A stretch of 64,000 bases of DNA from Taudactylus pleione (lineage: Eukaryota > Chordata > Amphibia > Anura > Myobatrachidae). Position numbers and translations under genes: made by a program. Shown here one piece after another: positions 21,111-31,661 of this stretch; the first letter of the stretch is position 1, and the number at the start of each line of letters is the position of its first letter. The notes under the pieces are model-generated. The model was given only the letters and a program-made list of their open reading frames with translations. It was not told where the DNA came from and made no database searches. The stretch spans positions 6,596,001 through 6,660,000 of the forward strand of contig JAUIMM010000121.1 of the NCBI GenBank assembly GCA_031769625.1, read 5' to 3'.

Positions 21111-21946
21111 ACAGTCACATGATAAGCCTACTGAGGTGATAAATGGCATCCTGATTGCATTTCTTCCTTAATATCTATCTATCTACCCACCCATCTAACA
21201 TTATTTTCATATGACATTTCACTTAAAATAAGGTTTCCTCACACGGTGATATGTCACAGATAGCGGTGTGCAACAGTCCTGCAACAAGCATTACCATTAT
21301 TATTAATATTTAGAGACATCAGAGAGACTATTTATGTTGTAGCCAGTCACATGATAAGCCTGCTCAGGTGATAAAACACAATCTGCTTGAATTTCACCAC
21401 TAATATCTATTTAAAATTATTTTTATATAGCATTACGGTTAAAATAAGCTTAGCTTACACCGAGAATTGTCATATCACCAGGTACAGCCTCTCAGTGACT
21501 GTACTATGTTAGGCTCTGGCTATCATTCCAATGTTTATGATGTAAGCCAGTCACATGATATATCTGCTCAAGTGATAAATTACAACTTGCTTTAATTTCA
21601 CAAGAGATCTATAAATAAGCATTGATTATGATTCCAATGCAGAGTGACTTCACAAAGACTGTTTATGATGTAAGCCAGTTACATGACAAGCTTACTTAGG
21701 TGACACTTGGCATCCTGCATGTATTTCTCCATTATTATCTATTTATCTTTTTCTATCTACTCATGTAACTTTCATTTCAGATGTAATTTAGAGTAAAATA
21801 AGCTTACATTACACCATGACATGTCATATCACTACATATAGCAGAGTGTAACAGTTCTTCTTCAAGCATAACCATTAATACCAGCACTGAGAGACATCAG
21901 AGAGGTTGTCAGTCATACGATAAGCCTGTTGAGGTAATAAATCTGG
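21111..21946. repeat. Satellite block 1
   Basis: Divergent tandem copies of a satellite whose units share GTTAAAATAAGCTTAC, GATGTCATATCAC, GACATCAGAGAGGCTG-like and GATGTAAGCCAGTCACATGA motifs, with TATC/TCTA tracts. The same family recurs at 29066, 38056 and 50942-58862. It ends abruptly where a GC-rich insertion starts at about 21942. Confidence 0.85.
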
Positions 21947-21980
21947 GAGGAGCTGCTCAGCTGCAGCAGCTCCTCCCAGA
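21942..21980. repeat. Perfect hairpin, 16-bp arms
   Basis: TCTGGGAGGAGCTGCT at 21942-21957 is exactly inverted at 21965-21980 around a 7-base loop. Confidence 0.95.
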
Positions 21981-22350
21981 AGCCTTTGCGGAGCCTGGGC
22001 CCGTCAATCACTACTGACAGCTCTGCCTCCAGCCCTTCCCGCAGCCCTGCTCCACACTGCATGGTGTGATTGATGTCTGTGAGGAGGCTAGGAGGGCTGC
22101 GGTTGAGCTGGAGGCGGAGCCGTCAATAGTGATTGATGGCCCCAGGCTCAGGCTGCCAGCAAAGTGCCAGGCTCAGCAAAGTGCCAGGCTCAGGCTGCCA
22201 TGCAGTATCCAACGGCAAGTTGCCAAACATGAGGAGGGTGGAGGGAGGTGGTGGCTGCCTGCCAAATTTCTCTGTGCTCAGTGTGCTGTGTCACCAGGTA
22301 GACACCAACATTATATACAACATGTTAAATAAAGTAAGTTCACTCTACTA
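21981..22350. other. GC-rich insertion, no supported gene
   Basis: Contains short direct repeats of CAGCAAAGTGCCAGGCT (22156-22192). Two overlapping open frames of about 90 codons (22066-22414) lack any recognisable domain, and one of them runs into a TA microsatellite. I do not call a gene. Confidence 0.4.
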
Positions 22351-22355
22351 CGTAT

Positions 22356-22359
22356 TATT

Positions 22360-22416
<57 letters not shown>

Positions 22417-22554
22417 TGTATATATTATACATATCATATATATACATATTTGTGTGTGATATATATATATATCATATATACACCATATATGATATAATAT
22501 ATATATATATATAGTATACATGATATATGAGATCTAAATATATGTGAGTGTGTG

Positions 22555-22585
<31 letters not shown>

Positions 22586-22606
22586 CATATATGATATATA
22601 TATATA

Positions 22607-22647
<41 letters not shown>

Positions 22648-22648
22648 C
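22356..22648. repeat. TA-rich microsatellite tract
   Basis: Runs of (TA)n broken by GTGTG and CATATATGATATA segments. This is simple sequence, not an RNA gene. Confidence 0.9.
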
Positions 22649-22947
22649 CGGTATGATAAGCCGGCAGTATTGGGTAAGTATACTAACCTACCTCTTTAAC
22701 CCCCCTAATCCTCCCTTGGTGGTGCCTAATCTCCCCAGGGGATGCCTAACCCTCCCAGGGGGTGCCTAACCCTAACCTCCCCCCGAGTGGTGCCTAAACC
22801 TAACCCCCCTTTCCCGGGGACTTTGCCAGTACTTACCTGTCTAGACCATTGGGAATGTGGAGCATCGAGATGCCGGCGTCGGTATCCTGTTCTGTGTCGG
22901 GATATCAACGCCCGGCATTCCATCCGCCGGCAATGTGACTGCATACC
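22649..22947. mobile_element. TTAGGG-cored hAT-like element, copy 4 (inverted orientation)
   Basis: The core reads CCTAACCC/GGTGCCTAACC, i.e. the complement of copies 1-3. Ends near CCGGTATGATAAGCCGGC and GCCGGCAATGTGACTGCATACC lie directly in TA microsatellite on both sides, so the insertion site was (TA)n and no informative duplication can be read. Confidence 0.7.
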
Positions 22948-22985
<38 letters not shown>

Positions 22986-22987
22986 CA

Positions 22988-23735
22988 CACCCACCAGGGT
23001 GCGGCACTCGTAGCCCATTCATCCAAAATAAATGCTGGCTGCGGATAGCGTATTGGTGAAACAACGTTTCAATATATTATTCCATATTGTCATAAGGATA
23101 TACATGAAACAAAACAGCATACCTTATATACCTCTGTCCAACACGTGGATGTAGGACTGCAGGGAGGGACTTCTCACCCATCCTGCTGCCGCGCACTCGA
23201 CTGACGTCATCCGCCCAGAGTGTTCAGTCACGTGTTAATACAAAGTGTACCATCACCATAGTTACCAAAGACGGACCTAATAAAAATGAAACTAGACACT
23301 ATAAATTGTAGCAAAAACTGTCTATCACATATTTACATACACTGCTTGCTGCACAAAAAATTGAACACTATCTTATGCAGCAAATGTTGCCAATACTGGT
23401 TACATATTACATATCCAAAGACCTAAGGACAAACAGCTCTTACAATATACTATACAAAAACAGCAGAAAATAACAAGTTTTAAAGAACATTACTAGACAA
23501 TACTGGGAATACTATAGACTGTTTATACTTTTATCTAAAACATGCATATGAAATGTTATCATTGAGGCCTCTAGGATGGATAACATCTAGCCAATGTATC
23601 CATCTGGCCTCACATTGTAACAGTTTCTGTGCCCGATTACCACCCCAAACAGATGCGGGGATGCAATCAATCATTCTATAGCGTTAGTTATGTAGTGGAT
23701 GGTTAAACTCACAGAAATGTCTTGCAACCGGTTGG
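22988..23735. repeat. Left inverted arm (3' end) of Penelope-like element 2
   Basis: Reverse complement of 27125-28214 without the nested hAT element. It overlaps the end of the GIY-YIG coding region at 23684-23735. Confidence 0.93.
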
Positions 23736-23998
23736 TCACTCGTTTTTGATAATAAAGCTGCACGTATGGCCGCCCGATGGTGGGCCATACATTCTTTAAA
23801 TTTGCGCTCGGTTTTCCCGATGTAATTTAACCCACAAGGGCACACAATCTGATAAACCACAAATGTGGAATTACAGTTAAAATAATGTCTTATCTTATAG
23901 ACTTTGCCTGTATGAGGGTGTCTAAACGTGTCTCCCATCAATAAAAATTGGCAGGTGACACGCGTACATTTAAAGCATCCCAGTCTATTGTTGGTCAA
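23684..23998 (-). pseudogene. GIY-YIG endonuclease domain of Penelope-like element 2
   Basis: Minus-strand frame with a Cys/His lead-in (CFKCTRVTCQ, then HPHTGKVYKI and FNCNS). The GIY-YIG core follows as VVYQIVCPCGLNYIGKT, then the helix MAHHRAAIR and VARHFCEFNH. This domain makes the target nick in Penelope retrotransposition. The frame is separated from the RT by a break between 23998 and 24011. It ends inside the inverted arm, so its last ~17 codons are also encoded, as relics, at 27125-27180. Confidence 0.9.
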
Positions 23999-24010
23999 AA
24001 AAGAAGAGAA

Positions 24011-25288
24011 TTATTTCTTTTTCTTGTCACTAGAATTGGTTCTGACTAATAAATCTCTGAGAATACAACCTCTCGAGTAACAAGGCATGAGTTGTTGGTT
24101 TTCTAATGATAAAGCTTCATCACCTTGTAAAATAGGCCATAGTTTTTTTGCTGTACTGTTGATCATAGGTGAAGCCACGATAAATCTATTAACCCATGGG
24201 AATCTAGTTCTGGTCTTATCATTTGATAACAAATCACTACGATTCAAGGACAATACCCGTTCTTTACATAAGAGTAAACTGTGTTTAGAGTATCCTCTCT
24301 CTAGAAATCTCTGTATAAGAGAATCAATTTGACTTTCAGCAAGATGGGGGTCATTATTGATACGAAAAATCCGTATCATCTGGGAGTACGGAAGGCCCTG
24401 TATTAAAGACATAGGGTGGCAGCTTTGTGCTGTAAGCAACATATTCCTGTCAGTCGGTTTAGAAAAGACTGTAGTATTAAGACAGTTATCATGCATCGAA
24501 ATATTGACATCTAAAAATGTAATGGTCTGCTGGCTATATGTAAAAGTAAATTTGATAGCGTTATCTGTCAAATTATGATCTTCCAAAAGCTTAACTATTA
24601 GTGAGATATCATTTATCGAAATCAGAAATAAATCGTCTATATAGCGAGTAAAAATAATAATGTCATTAGAAATTGAAGGATCTGAAAAAAATAAAACTGA
24701 TTCAACAGAAAACATAAGGATGTTGGCATAAGCAGGTGCCATTGAACTGTCCATGGCACAACCCTTCATCTGCAATAAAAATTCATCATTGTAAAGGAAA
24801 AAATTATTACTCAGTAATAAATCAAACAGTAACAAGATAATCTCAATTATGGTAGAATCAAAGTCACTTTTAGCTTCCAAAAATTCCTTAACAGCTCTGA
24901 TGCCCAGAGAATGCGGAATGGACATATACAGATTTACCGCATCAATAGTTACCAACCAACTGTTATAAGGTATAAAATCAATACCATCTAATTTATTAAA
25001 CAGAAAGGTTGTATCTAATAAAAAAGTACTTTCTTTCTGTATCAATGGTTGTAACAATGAGTCCAAAAAGGCAGCTACCGGCTGGAAGAGAGAATCTTTA
25101 GCCGATACAATCGGTCTCCCAGGTGGTGGATCTAAGCCTTTATGGATCTTCGGTATAGTGTAAAAGACTGAAACCAAAGGAAATTCAGGAAGCAAGATAT
25201 CATATAATTGTTCACTAATGAAACCAGAGTCACAGGCTAACGTAAGAATTTCAACCAGAGATTTTTTTACACACACTAGTCGGGTCAC
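24011..25288 (-). pseudogene. Reverse transcriptase of Penelope-like element 2
   Basis: An open 425-codon stretch. The diagnostic PKIHK motif is at residues 46-50, followed by GRPIVSAKDS. Catalytic block A, VTIDAVNLYMSIPH, has its aspartate at residue 115. Block B is QMKGCAMDSSMAPAYAN, where the family's usual GT after AM is replaced by DS. Block C, YIDD, is at 216-219, and ITFLDVNI lies downstream. The catalytic aspartates remain but the polyprotein is interrupted upstream (25251-25288 overlap of two frames) and downstream. In its intact form the enzyme primes reverse transcription at the endonuclease nick. Confidence 0.93.
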
Positions 25289-25517
25289 TTTGTAACCTTT
25301 TATACACTGAGGTATCCGTAAGCTGTCTCATAACTTCTTTATGATAGTCCTGAGTATCTTGAAGAACAATAGCCCCTCCTTTATCCGCCGGTCTTATTGT
25401 TAACTCTTCATTATGTATAAGTAACTTGAGGACTTGTCCTTCTTGAACTGATAGATTAGGATGAACAGACTTAATATTATGGATCCCCATAGTCACTTGC
25501 TCACCTAAAAGACGCAT
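25251..25517 (-). pseudogene. RT N-terminal (finger) region of Penelope-like element 2
   Basis: Shows LTIRPADKGGAIVLQD and YHKEVMRQLTDTSVYKRL, the conserved block that precedes the RT core in Penelope elements. It overlaps the RT frame by 38 bases in a different frame, marking a frameshift. Upstream, 25518-25963 has no clean frame. Confidence 0.85.
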
Positions 25518-25963
25518 ATAAGTCTTGATACTAGGATTAATAGAATTTGGGTCAAAATTAGATCATTTTCCAAACTTTTGGAGTTGATCAGGGATATAAA
25601 CTGACTGTCGATTAGTATTTTGATTCTTATATTTATTGAAAAATTCTTTTAATCTAAGTTTTCTAGATAATTCTACTGTTTCAATACCCTATTCAAATTC
25701 ATCAAATTGAACTGTAGGGATAAATGATAAGCCTTTTCTTAATAGGCTAAATTCCCCATCCAATAAATCATGAGATGATAAATTGTAGATCAAATCTTTT
25801 TGTGACAATGGCGGACGTCCTTGTCACCCTCTTCCTCTTGGATTGCTGCCCCCTTCTTGTATACTTCCTTTTGGGTTTTCTCTCACCCCAGCTTTGCGAG
25901 CTCTGGTGAGTGAGCCTAAAGGGCCTGCTGCTGTATTAGATTTTTCCACCTCACTATTGAAGC

Positions 25964-26714
25964 TTAAAACATCCTGTGAAGAATCAAAGCGTGTAAATTG
26001 ATTAGAATGACCCCGTCTATTCTTCCTAAAAAAAAAAAAAAAGGGCGTCTGGGTTCCTGTTGAGTATTGCCTGTTAACCAGCGATATACTGTATGTTTTT
26101 CATAGTCTGCCTCAACTTTGGCAAGCTTTTCTTTTTTAAATTTAATCAAATCCCTTTTGTAGGAAGTTATTTGATTCTTCACTCTATCAAGCCAATCATT
26201 ATCCCTGTCCAAAGTCAAAGTGGGTACATTAACTTGTTCAAATAAATTGATCTTATCTCTAATGATTTGTAGTTCCTTAGTTGATTGTTCGATTACAAGA
26301 ACCATAAGGTCAAAGGAACATTTATTTAATATACCTATCCAGCGTTTGCAAAACTGAGGGTCAAATCGACCTATAGTCGGACAATTCCGTACTCTGAAGC
26401 CATGTGGGATCTTCTTAGCCTTATAATAATGAGAGGCCATGGAGGTAGAAATCCACCTCTTTTTTCTTCATTCTCAATAAGTCTCTATAAATGATGTCAG
26501 GCGCTGTTGATTCTGCCTCATCATCAATACCCTTAGAATATAATATAGATTCAACCTCTGACTCAGAGTAAGTAGGTGTATCCCCAATTGGAAAATGTAA
26601 GTGGCTCAAAATATCCTCACTCTCCTTGATTGCATCCACTATAATTGCAACAATGAGATCAAGTAAATGCTTAATAAATATTGATAAAAACTGCAATATC
26701 TCAATCACATTCAA
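25964..26714 (-). pseudogene. N-terminal region of the Penelope-like polyprotein, broken
   Basis: Two overlapping minus-strand frames (26421-26714 and 25964-26440). The second begins MASHYYKAKKIPHG and continues with NKCSFDLMVLVIEQSTKEL and a lysine-rich helical stretch ending KVEADYEKHTVYRWL, which looks like the coiled N-terminal region of amphibian and fish Penelope elements. A run of A/T bases near 26030-26042 encodes a polyphenylalanine tract, a sign of slippage. The assignment of the acidic upstream frame to the same protein is by position only. Confidence 0.6.
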
Positions 26715-27124
26715 TGATATAATTCACGATTCCTAGAGGATTTTTAGAGGGTCCGATCATCCAAACCACATCAACAGTATTCTGGTTCTCAATCTGTTTA
26801 AAAAAAAAGGTCTTAAATATCGAAACATCCCATCCGAGTATATCAGTAGAAAAAGGTATACAAAAATGCCACAGTGTCTCAATAATGTTCAATGTTGCCA
26901 TACACAGTATATTCATCTTATATTCATATAATAGTCCAGCAAACAAGGTCTAAACGACCTAAAAAATGACGAGTTTCAAATTTTAATTTGTCCCATAAAA
27001 AATCACAAGTGAAAATACGTGTATCAAAAAAAGAGTTTTAATATCAATGCAAGTACTAGTAGAACGGCACTGCAACATCCAAATAGATGCACAATGAAGG
27101 TAAAACGATAATTTCACAATGAAG
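26715..27124. other. 5' untranslated-like part of Penelope-like element 2
   Basis: Lies between the first recognisable coding block and the inner edge of the right arm. An 81-codon minus-strand frame (26701-26946) has no recognisable domain. Confidence 0.4.
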
Positions 27125-27320
27125 AACAACCGGTTGCGAGACATTTTTGTGAGTTTAACCATCCACTACATAGCTTACGCTATAGAATGATTGATTGCAT
27201 CCCCGCATCTATTCGGGGTGGTAATCGGGCACAGAAACTGTTACAATGTGAGGCCAGATGGATACATTGGCTAGATGTTATCCACCCTAGAGGCCTCAAT
27301 GATAACATTTCATATGCATG

Positions 27321-27654
27321 CAGTGGCGTATCTACAATGGGTGCAGTGTGTGCGGGGCACACGGGCCCCCGGGTCCCGGGGGGTTCCGCACCGCACACCC
27401 TGCATCCAAAATATTTTAAACTTACCTGTCCGTGGTCCCGCGGCAGGTCTTAGCGTTGCTTAGAACACCGGAAAATGGCCGCCGTGGCCATTTTCTCGGC
27501 GTTCTGCGCATGTGCAGTAGACTCCGAGCACACTCTGTGCCCGGAGTCTACTAACGCTCCAGTGGCTGGCCAGCCACATCAGTCGGCTGCCGGCCACCGC
27601 GGAGAGAGGAGGGGGACCCGCACACGGGCCTCCTCCTCTGTTAAGACGCCCCTG
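27321..27654. mobile_element. Non-autonomous hAT-type element (334 bp), 8-bp duplication
   Basis: Identical octamers TATGCATG at 27313-27320 and 27655-27662. Ends CAGTGGCGTATCTAC and (complement) CAGGGGCGTCTTAAC form a short imperfect inverted repeat. It is the same family as 2923-3281. Because the left PLE arm has an intact TATGCATG-like site (near 23544), this insertion is younger than the PLE. Confidence 0.95.
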
Positions 27655-28108
27655 TATGCATGTTTTAGATAAAAGTATAAACAGTCTATAGTATTCCCAG
27701 TGTTGTCTAGCAATGTTCTTTAAACTTGTTATTTTCTGCTGTTTTTGTATAGTATATTGTAAGAGCTGTTTGTCCTTAGGTCTTTGGATATGTAATATGT
27801 AACCAGTATTGGCAACATTTGTTGCATAAGACAGTGTTTAATTTTTTGTGCAGCAAGCAGTGTATGTAAATATTATGTGATAGACAATTTTTGCTACAAT
27901 TTATAGTATCTAGTTTCATTTTTATTAGGTCCGTCTTTGGTAACTATGGTGATGGTACACTTTGTATTAACATGTGACTGAACGTTCTGGGCGGATGACG
28001 TCAGTCGAGTGCGCGGCAGCAGGATGGGTGAGAAGTCCCTCCCTGCATTCCTACTTCCACGTGTTGGACAGAGGTATATAAGGTACGCTGTTTTGTTTCA
28101 TGTATATC

Positions 28109-28139
28109 CTGATGACAATATGGAATAATATATTGAAAC
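28109..28139 (+). ncRNA. Candidate hammerhead ribozyme core in a Penelope-like arm
   Basis: CTGATGA (28109-28115) is followed by inverted CAATAT/ATATTG (28116-28121, 28130-28135) and GAAAC (28135-28139), the order of a hammerhead core: CUGAUGA, stem II, GAAA. The inverted arm at about 23063-23093 (minus strand) has CTTATGA in place of CTGATGA. Stem II must share or shift by one base to leave the canonical GAAA unpaired, and I could not identify convincing stems I and III. Hammerheads are known in Penelope terminal repeats, so context supports the call but the sequence alone does not prove it. Confidence 0.35.
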
Positions 28140-28214
28140 GTTGATTCACCAATACGCTATCCGCAGCATTTATTTTGGATGAATGGGATATGAGTGCTGC
28201 ACCCTGGTGGGTAT

Positions 28215-29060
28215 CCATGGTTCTTCATTGTGAGGGCACCGGCCGAAGCTATTGTGGAGTAGGGAGTGCCAGACTTTGGCCAACATATAAATATATATGT
28301 AGTATCCAAGTAATAACGGACAGCACTCAGGGACTTGCAAAATGTCTTGTGACACACTGAGGGGTCTATGTATTAATAATCGCGGTACTGCCGTGATTAT
28401 TAATGCTCCAACGCGCCAGGAATATTTTAATATTTAAAGAAAATATCCTGGCTATGTGTACCAGGAACTTGCAGGGACATCGGTTGCGGTAACCGCTGTC
28501 CCCACAGGTTATTTCCGGGGACACAGCGTCAGCTTACGGGGCTGGACAGGGGCTGCGAGAGAGAGATACTGTAGAAAGATGTCTCTCCTGCCCCTGGGCA
28601 CCCCATAGACAAACAGTAGTTTACACCATATGAAGATGGTGTAAACTACCGGTTCTAAACTCCGAAAAGCTTTGCTTTTTTGAGTTTAGTACATACTGTA
28701 GGGGTCAGATCATAGTCCCCATTGATACTAAAGGGGATTGCGATCTGAAGTGCTAATTAGCACTTTGCAGGAGATTTCTGTGAAATTTCTGCATTGTGAT
28801 TTTAGTACATAAGATCAATACGTAAAATCATGCAAAAACTGCAGCTTCTACATAATTTTATGTAAAAATGGCTTAATACATAGGCTCTTGAGTCTGTTGT
28901 GAATTTTTCAAGTCACTGAGTGCTGTCCGTTTTTACTTGAATATGTAAGGACAGCTGCAACTGTGTCCAACTCAGAATCAGGAGGGATCCCGCCCCCCTC
29001 AACAGACCCCACCCCCATTAGGGCTGCATCCATAAATTTCTCAGGCTGGTTTTCCATCCC
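28215..29060. repeat. Inverted-repeat element (about 28362-28888) within an outer inverted repeat; no gene
   Basis: GGGTCTATGTATTAA at 28362-28376 is inverted as TTAATACATAGGCTC near 28873-28887, bounding a ~0.5-kb MITE with internal hairpins (CGCGGTACTGCCGTGATTATT). Outside it, CGGACAGCACTCAGGGACTT (from 28318) is inverted as the CACTGAGTGCTGTCCG segment (from 28914), so the MITE sits in the middle of another fold-back repeat. The remaining bases are unassigned. Confidence 0.6.
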
Positions 29061-29065
29061 AATCC

Positions 29066-29253
29066 GCCCATGCTTACATTACACCATGATATGTAATTTC
29101 ACTACATATAGGTGAGTGTAACAGTTCCACATCAAGCATAACCATTAATACCAGCACTGGGAGACATCAGAGAGGCTGTTTAAGATGTAATCCAGTCATA
29201 CAATAAGCCTGTTGAGGTAATAAATCACAACCTGCTGAAGTTCACCACTAATA

Positions 29254-29314
<61 letters not shown>

Positions 29315-29504
29315 ATTTGTCTATATATCATTATTTTCATATAGCATTAGAATTAAAATAAGCTTACTTTACACCGAGAAATATCATATCACAAGGTACA
29401 GCCTCTCAGTGACTGTTCTATTCTAGGCATTGACTATAATTTTAAAGCTAAGTGACATCACAAAGGCTGTTTATGATGTAAGCCAGTCTTATGATACATC
29501 TTGA
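29066..29504. repeat. Satellite block 2 with (TCTA)n tract
   Basis: Same satellite as block 1 (TTACATTACACCATGATATG, GGGAGACATCAGAGAGGCTG and others), with a pure TCTA/TATC tract at about 29251-29311. It is interrupted at about 29505 by the start of a hAT 5' region. Confidence 0.9.
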
Positions 29505-29649
29505 GCATGTTCGGATATCCGAACCCACCCGAACTTAGGAGATACGAGGCAGATCCGATTCGGCTTGGGTTTTCCTGCCTGACTCGGATCTCAAAACGAG
29601 GCAAAACGTCGTCATCATCCCGCTGTCAGATTCTCATGGTTTTTGGATT

Positions 29650-29659
29650 GTATAAAAGG
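29650..29659 (+). promoter_or_regulatory. TATA box in hAT copy A
   Basis: GTATAAAAGG in the same relative position as the TATA-like boxes at 32624-32633 and 59023-59030 of the other two hAT copies. Retention across diverged copies supports a promoter. Confidence 0.55.
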
Positions 29660-29738
29660 TTCCGTGATCACACCCATTTTCATTCTGGCTGTGAAGAGAA
29701 AAGGAAGGAGGGGGCTGTGCTGTGCTGTTGCTGACTGT

Positions 29739-30270
29739 GGGGGTCATTCAGACCCGCTCGTGAGCGTCAGTACGCTCTCAAGCGGGTCGATGTTCCCCAC
29801 TTCGCATGCGCACGACGGAGGGAGCTCCGTCATGCGCATGCGCGAGACCCGGGGAGTGACGGGCTTTCCATCGCTCCGGGTCTCACACCAAAGGGGGCGT
29901 GCTGTCAATGTTGATTGACAGCATGCCCCCTTTGGTGGGCGTGCCGGGGGCGTGCCTGCCAGATGGAGGCGTTCCCATGGGAACGCCTACTGTCTGAAGC
30001 CGGCCCCACTGACATCACTAGTGATGTCAGTGGGAGTGATTTTGGCTCTGATAGAGCCAAAATCACTCCAGGGCTTGTGGCAGGGAGACCCTACCGCAGG
30101 GTCTCTGTCGCAAGCCCGATGGTCGCGATGGTCAAGACCATTGCGACCATCTTTTTGACCGCTCGCATATGCTGTGGGTGGTCACCCACAGCTATACGAG
30201 CGGCCAGGAGGCCGCTCCATTTTCATGGAGGAGGGCCCTGATTCAGAGCATTCAGCTCTGAATCAGGCCC
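29739..30270. mobile_element. Train of about twelve consecutive hairpins with a GGCCTGATTCAG-type end
   Basis: Almost the whole segment folds into back-to-back hairpins: 29751-29788, 29803-29843, 29844-29884, 29886-29937, 29967-29988, 30005-30034, 30035-30067, 30071-30117, 30118-30151, 30159-30203, about 30208-30235, and 30234-30270. Several are perfect: 29967-29988 (22 bp), 30005-30034 (30 bp) and 30035-30067 (15-bp arms, 3-base loop). The right end GCTCTGAATCAGGCCC matches elements 1463-1907 and 4800-5398; the left end GGTCATTCAGACC is a variant. Open frames crossing it are spurious. It interrupts the hAT 5' region. Confidence 0.9.
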
Positions 30271-31195
30271 AGTGTTTAAGAGGCTGGCTAATGTTGTCAC
30301 TTGTCAGGGACTGGCTGCTGCATAGGGGCTGACTGGCTGTTGTCACACTTGTCATAGGGGCTGTCTGGCTGGCTGTTGTCCACTCCATACTAGGGCTGGC
30401 TGCTGTGCTGGGCTGTGCTGTGCCTGTGTTACTCTATCTACTATATTAGGAGCTGTGCTGCAGACAGAAAAGGGGGGCTTCAGTGACTCCTGTGTCACTG
30501 CAGTCCATAATGGCTGCTGCTGTGCTGTCCAGGGGTTGCTCTGTCCATCAGGGGTGTTCTTCACCCCCAGTGTGAAAAAAATAATGATTTTTTTTCTGTG
30601 TGTGAGCTGCGCAGGGGTGCTGCCTGTGTTTATCAAGGGGCTGCTGTCTCGTTCATGGGTGCTCTTCCCTCCCCACTGCAAAAAAAAATTAAAAACATTA
30701 AAGTGTTTTTTTGTGTGTGTGCATTAGCCACACTTATCAGCAAAGTAGCTGCGCAGGAGACAGAGCTGTCTGTGTCGTTTATCAAGGGGCTGCTGCCTCA
30801 GTCAGGGGTGCACTCCCCCCAGTGCAAAAATAAAAAATGAAAAGTGTTTTTTTTCTGTGTGTGCATTAATTACACTTATCAGCAAAGTAGCTGCGCAGGA
30901 GACAGTGCTGCCTGTGTCGTTTATCAAGAGGCTGCTGCCTCGTTCGGGTGCTCTCCTTCCCAAGTGCCCCCAAAAAAGATATCCAATCAATCAAAGTGTT
31001 TTTTTGTGTGTGTGCGCATTAGCCACACTTATCACCAGCAACGTAGCTGCGCAGGGGTGCTGCCTTTGTTGTTTATCAAGAGGCTGCTGCCTCGTTCGGG
31101 TGCTCTCCCTCCCAAGTGCCCCCAAAAAATCTAATCAATCAACCTGTTTTTTTTTTCTGTGTGTGTGTCCACGTTAGCCATGGCATCACAAAACG

Positions 31196-31311
31196 CCTCT
31201 GCTGAGATTTGCATAAACATTTTCAAAGGTGGAAATAGAGTATATGGTTGAAAAAATTGAATAAAGCATCTAAAACTGCATTCTCTGATTATAGTGTCCC
31301 TACTCCCAGTC
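31196..31311. other. Short non-coding segment, no feature
   Basis: AT-rich bases between hAT copy A and the CAGGGCC element; nothing supported. Confidence 0.3.
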
Positions 31312-31319
31312 CCTACCCA

Positions 31320-31661
31320 CAGGGCCGGATTGATGGCCACATGGGCCTGGAGCTGAAAATGACCAAAGGGCCTATTATGAGAAGCAGAGGAGGCGTGACC
31401 AGTGCTGTGTGGGTGTGGCCAGTGCCATGTGGGCGTGTACCCCCTATACTCTCTGCTCCAATGTCTCCCTAAATATGTAAAAGGAAAAAAATCCTTCATT
31501 TTGTGAGGTAAATAGAAATACAATTTTACTACTTATGATTTATGGCCGACTGTGTGGAGAGCAGATGGAGAATCAACATCATGTTGTCATGACTATGGGC
31601 CTATTTTTATGTGGAGGCCTGGAGCTGTAGCTCCATCCGCCCCATTGTTAATCTGGCCCTG
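31320..31661. mobile_element. Non-autonomous hAT-type element (342 bp), CAGGGCC termini
   Basis: Octamers CCTACCCA at 31312-31319 and 31662-31669 are identical. Termini CAGGGCCGGATTGATGG and, inverted, CAGGGCCAGATTAACAATGG correspond to the ends of the 3.4-kb element 33867-37237. It encodes nothing. Confidence 0.93.

Larger units (their letters stand above)
22988..28214 (-). mobile_element. Penelope-like element 2 with inverted terminal arms
   Basis: A minus-strand RT plus GIY-YIG coding region (23684-26714) is bracketed by inverted arms 22988-23735 and 27125-28214. After removal of a nested hAT element (27321-27654 plus one duplication copy) both arms measure about 748 bp. The arms include the last ~50 bases of the coding region and the 3' untranslated sequence. 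Long inverted or direct terminal repeats and a KIH-containing RT with C-terminal GIY-YIG identify the Penelope class. The left side abuts a TA/CA microsatellite. Confidence 0.9.
27125..28214. repeat. Right inverted arm (5' end) of Penelope-like element 2
   Basis: Inverted copy of 22988-23735, interrupted by the hAT element 27321-27654. It includes a relic of the GIY-YIG C-terminus at its inner edge and, near the outer edge, GGTATATAAGG at about 28073-28083, a possible TATA box for a promoter in the terminal repeat. Confidence 0.93.
29505..31195 (+). mobile_element. hAT element 5' region, copy A (split by the hairpin train)
   Basis: From TGAGCATGTTCGG onward it parallels the 5' end of the complete hAT at 58863: TTCGG, repeated TCCGA/TCGGAT segments, GAGGCAAAACGTC, a TATA box (GTATAAAAGG at 29650-29659) and ATTTTCATTCTGGCTGTG. 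After the hairpin train it continues with CTGGCTG-rich sequence and about four units of ~135 bp (30560-31190) containing TGCATTAGCCACACTTATCA. The terminal TAGGG is missing. No transposase frame follows in this orientation. Confidence 0.7.

Noticed and set aside
22066..22414. Possible small gene (88 and 93 codons) in GC-rich DNA
   Set aside because: Two frames overlap, one ends in a TA microsatellite translating to YIYIYI, and short internal direct repeats explain the open reading.
29643..30241. Overlapping plus-strand frames across the hairpin train
   Set aside because: GC-rich palindromes lack stops by composition; predicted peptides have no recognisable domain and cross from the hAT leader into the hairpin element.
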